Shown: positions 5,691 to 7,487 of the stretch, in pieces | Layout of the letters: every line of letters starts with the position of its first letter | Numbering within the stretch: the stretch's first letter is position 1 | Assembly (NCBI GenBank): GCA_028709505.1 | Contig: JAQVWW010000048.1 | Span: forward strand, 1-7,487 | Source: Eubacteriales bacterium | GTDB lineage: Bacteria > Bacillota > Clostridia > Christensenellales > UMGS416 | DNA length: 7,487 bases | Reading direction: 5' to 3' | Translations under genes and position numbers: made by a program | The notes under the pieces: model-generated | Told to the model about the DNA's origin: nothing | Databases searched by the model: none | Seen by the model: only the letters and a program-made list of their open reading frames with translations

Positions 5691-6796
5691 GCATTGACAG
5701 AACCAACAAGCAGCCGATCTATCGGCAAATTTATGAGATTTTACTATCCGAGATAGCCGGCGGGCTGTACCGGCAAACCGGTATGCTGCCCGGCGAGAAG
5801 GCGCTGTGCCAACGTTTTGGCGTGGAGCGCAACACGGTACGCAAAGCGCTGCAGATATTGGCCGACGAAGGGCGCGTCTTACGCCGGCGCGGGGTCGGCA
5901 CCACAATACTGCCCGGCGCCGCGGCACAGAGCGGCCCGGCGCGCCGGAGCATCATGCGCATCGCCCAGCACGACTATTTGCACTCCGGCGACGGCGAGGG
6001 CTTTTACATTAAGCTTATCCATAGCTTTGAAAAAAGGCTCTCGGAGCTGGGCTGCGACCTGCTGTTTAAATCGGTGGGCAAAGACGATACCGTTGCCGAC
6101 GCCATCCGCCGCGCCGCGCCGGTCGCTGTTATATTTGACAGCTACAACCACAGCGCCTATTATCACCAAGCGTTACAGTTTGGCATTCCCTGTGTGTCCA
6201 TCAACCACTATACGCCGCTGATGACCAGCGTTGTCAGCAACAACTTCGACGGCGCGTATCAGGTGGTCCGCCGCCTGGCCGCCGCCGGACACAAAAAAAT
6301 TGCATTTATACTGGGCAAGCGCAGCCACCAGACGTGCATGGAGCGCTTCAGCGGCGTGCAAAGCCTGTATATGGCGCGCGGCCTTACGCTGCGCGATGAC
6401 GACGTGCTGCCCGGCAACTGGCTATTCGGCTCAGGCGTCGAAGCCGGGGATCGCATTGCCGCGCTGCCCGCCTATCAGCGGCCGACGGCGGTCTTCGCCT
6501 TCAACGACGACATGGCCTATGGCTGTTACAGCAGCCTGGCGCGCCACGGCATAGCGGTGCCCGGCGACATCAGCATCGTAGGCTTTGACAAAAGCGGCCG
6601 CTATGACGATATGTTCCCGGCGCTGACCACCGTAGACGTCAACCTGGACGCCATGGTGGACTACGCCTGTTGGTTTTTGACGCAAAGCCTGGACGGGCAG
6701 GCGCCCGGCGCCTGTGCAAAAATTCAGATTGAGGCACAGTTGTGCGACAACGGCACCATTGCCACCATTCACCAAAATCAGGAGGAAACGCCATGA
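5687..6796 (+). CDS. GntR-LacI hybrid transcriptional regulator (AraR-type)
   Basis: DNA-binding sugar-responsive regulator, 369 residues, with the AraR domain order. An N-terminal GntR winged helix (about 6-75) starts PIYRQIYEIL and contains LPGEKALCQRFGVERNTVRKAL (34-55) and the wing GRVLRRRGVGT (62-72). A LacI/GalR periplasmic-binding-like effector domain follows (about 90-365), with SNNFDGAYQVVRRLAAAGHKKIAF (184-207), the hinge-side FAFNDDMA (270-277), GDISIVGFD (293-301) and the TTVDV strand (314-318). ATG 5687 overlaps the mutarotase stop as ATGA; GGAG lies 11 bases upstream, so expression is probably coupled. Being inside the operon, it is likely autoregulated and probably represses the operon and the divergent reductase until a pathway sugar binds. 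Candidate operators are in 2170-2355. The architecture is certain; effector and operators are inferred. Confidence 0.94.
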   Translation: MSIDRTNKQPIYRQIYEILLSEIAGGLYRQTGMLPGEKALCQRFGVERNTVRKALQILADEGRVLRRRGVGTTILPGAAAQSGPARRSIMRIAQHDYLHSGDGEGFYIKLIHSFEKRLSELGCDLLFKSVGKDDTVADAIRRAAPVAVIFDSYNHSAYYHQALQFGIPCVSINHYTPLMTSVVSNNFDGAYQVVRRLAAAGHKKIAFILGKRSHQTCMERFSGVQSLYMARGLTLRDDDVLPGNWLFGSGVEAGDRIAALPAYQRPTAVFAFNDDMAYGCYSSLARHGIAVPGDISIVGFDKSGRYDDMFPALTTVDVNLDAMVDYACWFLTQSLDGQAPGACAKIQIEAQLCDNGTIATIHQNQEETP

Positions 6797-7487
6797 AAAT
6801 CACCAATATGACGCTGTACAAGGTTCCACCCCGCTGGCTGTTTTTAAAGATTGACACCGATGAAGGTATTTCCGGCTGGGGCGAGCCCATCGTAGAGGGC
6901 CGCGCCGATACGGTACGCGCCGCCGTCGAGGAGTTCAAAGGTTATCTCATCGGCCAGGACGCCGGCAAGATAGAAGATCACTGGCAGGTCATGTACCGCA
7001 CCGGCTTTTACCGCGGCGGCCCCGAGGTGATGAGCGCCATCGCCGGCATAGACGAGGCGCTGTGGGACATCAAGGGCAAGTTCTATAACGCGCCTGTCTA
7101 CGATTTGCTGGGCGGTGCCGTGCGCGACAAGCTCAAGGTCTACCGGTGGATAGGCGGCGATCGGCCGTCGGACATTGCGGCGGCGGCGCTGGAGGCCAAG
7201 GCGCAGGGCTATTCTGCCATCAAGATGAACGGTACCGAGGAGATGCATTACGTAGACAGCTTCTCAAAGATTACGGCGGTGTGCGACCGCGTCGCCGCCA
7301 TCCGCGCCGCCTGCGGCGACGATTTTGACATCGCCGTGGACTTTCACGGCCGCGTGCATAAGACGATGGCCAAGGTACTGGCCCGTGAGCTGGATCAGCA
7401 TCATCTGATGTTCACAGAAGAGCCGGTATTGCCGCAGAATAACGAGGCCCTGCGCGAAATGGCCAACCACACAGCCACGCCCATCGC
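6793..7487 (+). CDS. dgoD: D-galactonate dehydratase, 5' part
   Basis: Enolase-superfamily acid-sugar dehydratase that converts D-galactonate to 2-keto-3-deoxy-D-galactonate with Mg2+. The first 231 codons are present; the gene runs off the right edge. The sequence follows E. coli DgoD closely from the first residue: MKIT, VPPRWLFLKIDTDEG (11-25), GWGEP (28-32), YLIGQD (51-56), GFYRGGP (71-77), SAIAGIDEALWDIKGK (81-96), and DFHGRV at 183-188. D183 and E209 (in EEPVL, 209-213) match the first two metal ligands and H185 a catalytic histidine, at the same numbering as I recall for E. coli. The third ligand and second histidine lie beyond the window. ATG 6793 overlaps the regulator stop as ATGA, with AGGAGG seven bases upstream. 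This is the best substrate clue in the window. Related dehydratases for other aldonates share the fold, but the GRV and EEPVL context favours galactonate. Confidence 0.92.
   Translation, partial: MKITNMTLYKVPPRWLFLKIDTDEGISGWGEPIVEGRADTVRAAVEEFKGYLIGQDAGKIEDHWQVMYRTGFYRGGPEVMSAIAGIDEALWDIKGKFYNAPVYDLLGGAVRDKLKVYRWIGGDRPSDIAAAALEAKAQGYSAIKMNGTEEMHYVDSFSKITAVCDRVAAIRAACGDDFDIAVDFHGRVHKTMAKVLARELDQHHLMFTEEPVLPQNNEALREMANHTATPI

Noticed and set aside
1..7487. CRISPR arrays, tRNA or rRNA genes, insertion sequences, phage or defence genes
   Set aside because: No regularly spaced repeats, tRNA-like cloverleaf, transposase, integrase or terminal inverted repeats could be seen; the window is a metabolic locus.
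1..7487. Frequent GCCGGC hexamers in coding sequence
   Set aside because: Explained by GC-rich codon use for Ala-Gly, Ala and Pro codons; no positional pattern was seen.

Overview
The window looks like a carbohydrate-utilisation locus from a GC-rich member of the Firmicutes, probably a clostridial or gut-type anaerobe. This rests on purine-rich AGGAGG-type ribosome sites, GC-rich third codon positions with AT-rich intergenic DNA, an AraR-type GntR/LacI hybrid regulator, and the gene families present. The genus cannot be told from the sequence.

Layout. Positions 1-740 hold the 3' part of a PfkB-family sugar kinase on the + strand, followed by a hairpin terminator near 804-856. Positions 741-1072 contain no convincing gene. 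A complete aldo/keto reductase lies on the - strand (2125 to 1073). An AT-rich divergent control region (2126-2354) separates it from a tight + strand operon that runs off the right edge. The operon order is: sugar phosphate isomerase/epimerase-like TIM barrel (2355-3194), Gfo/Idh/MocA oxidoreductase 1 (3191-4183), Gfo/Idh/MocA oxidoreductase 2 (4189-5244), FucU/RbsD-type sugar mutarotase (5238-5690), GntR-LacI hybrid repressor (5687-6796), and D-galactonate dehydratase DgoD (6793 to beyond the edge). Every junction overlaps by 4-7 bases or is 5 bases apart, and three are ATGA stop/start overlaps, so the six genes are almost certainly one transcript.

How the genes may work together (inference). 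The mutarotase would supply the right sugar anomer. One or both NAD(P)-dependent oxidoreductases would oxidise the sugar, with the TIM-barrel protein isomerising or epimerising an intermediate. DgoD would dehydrate an aldonate, most likely D-galactonate, to 2-keto-3-deoxy-galactonate, which a PfkB-type kinase could phosphorylate. A second reading is that the TIM barrel plus the oxidoreductase pair form a 3-keto-sugar module, like E. coli YcjR/YcjS or the oxidative deglycosylation systems, feeding galactonate metabolism. No transporter, glycosidase or aldolase is visible in the window. The embedded regulator probably controls the operon and the divergent reductase through the 2126-2354 region. 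That region contains well-formed promoters on both strands sharing one palindromic -35 box, a perfect AT-rich dyad, and repeated ATTTGCC and ATGTATA motifs.
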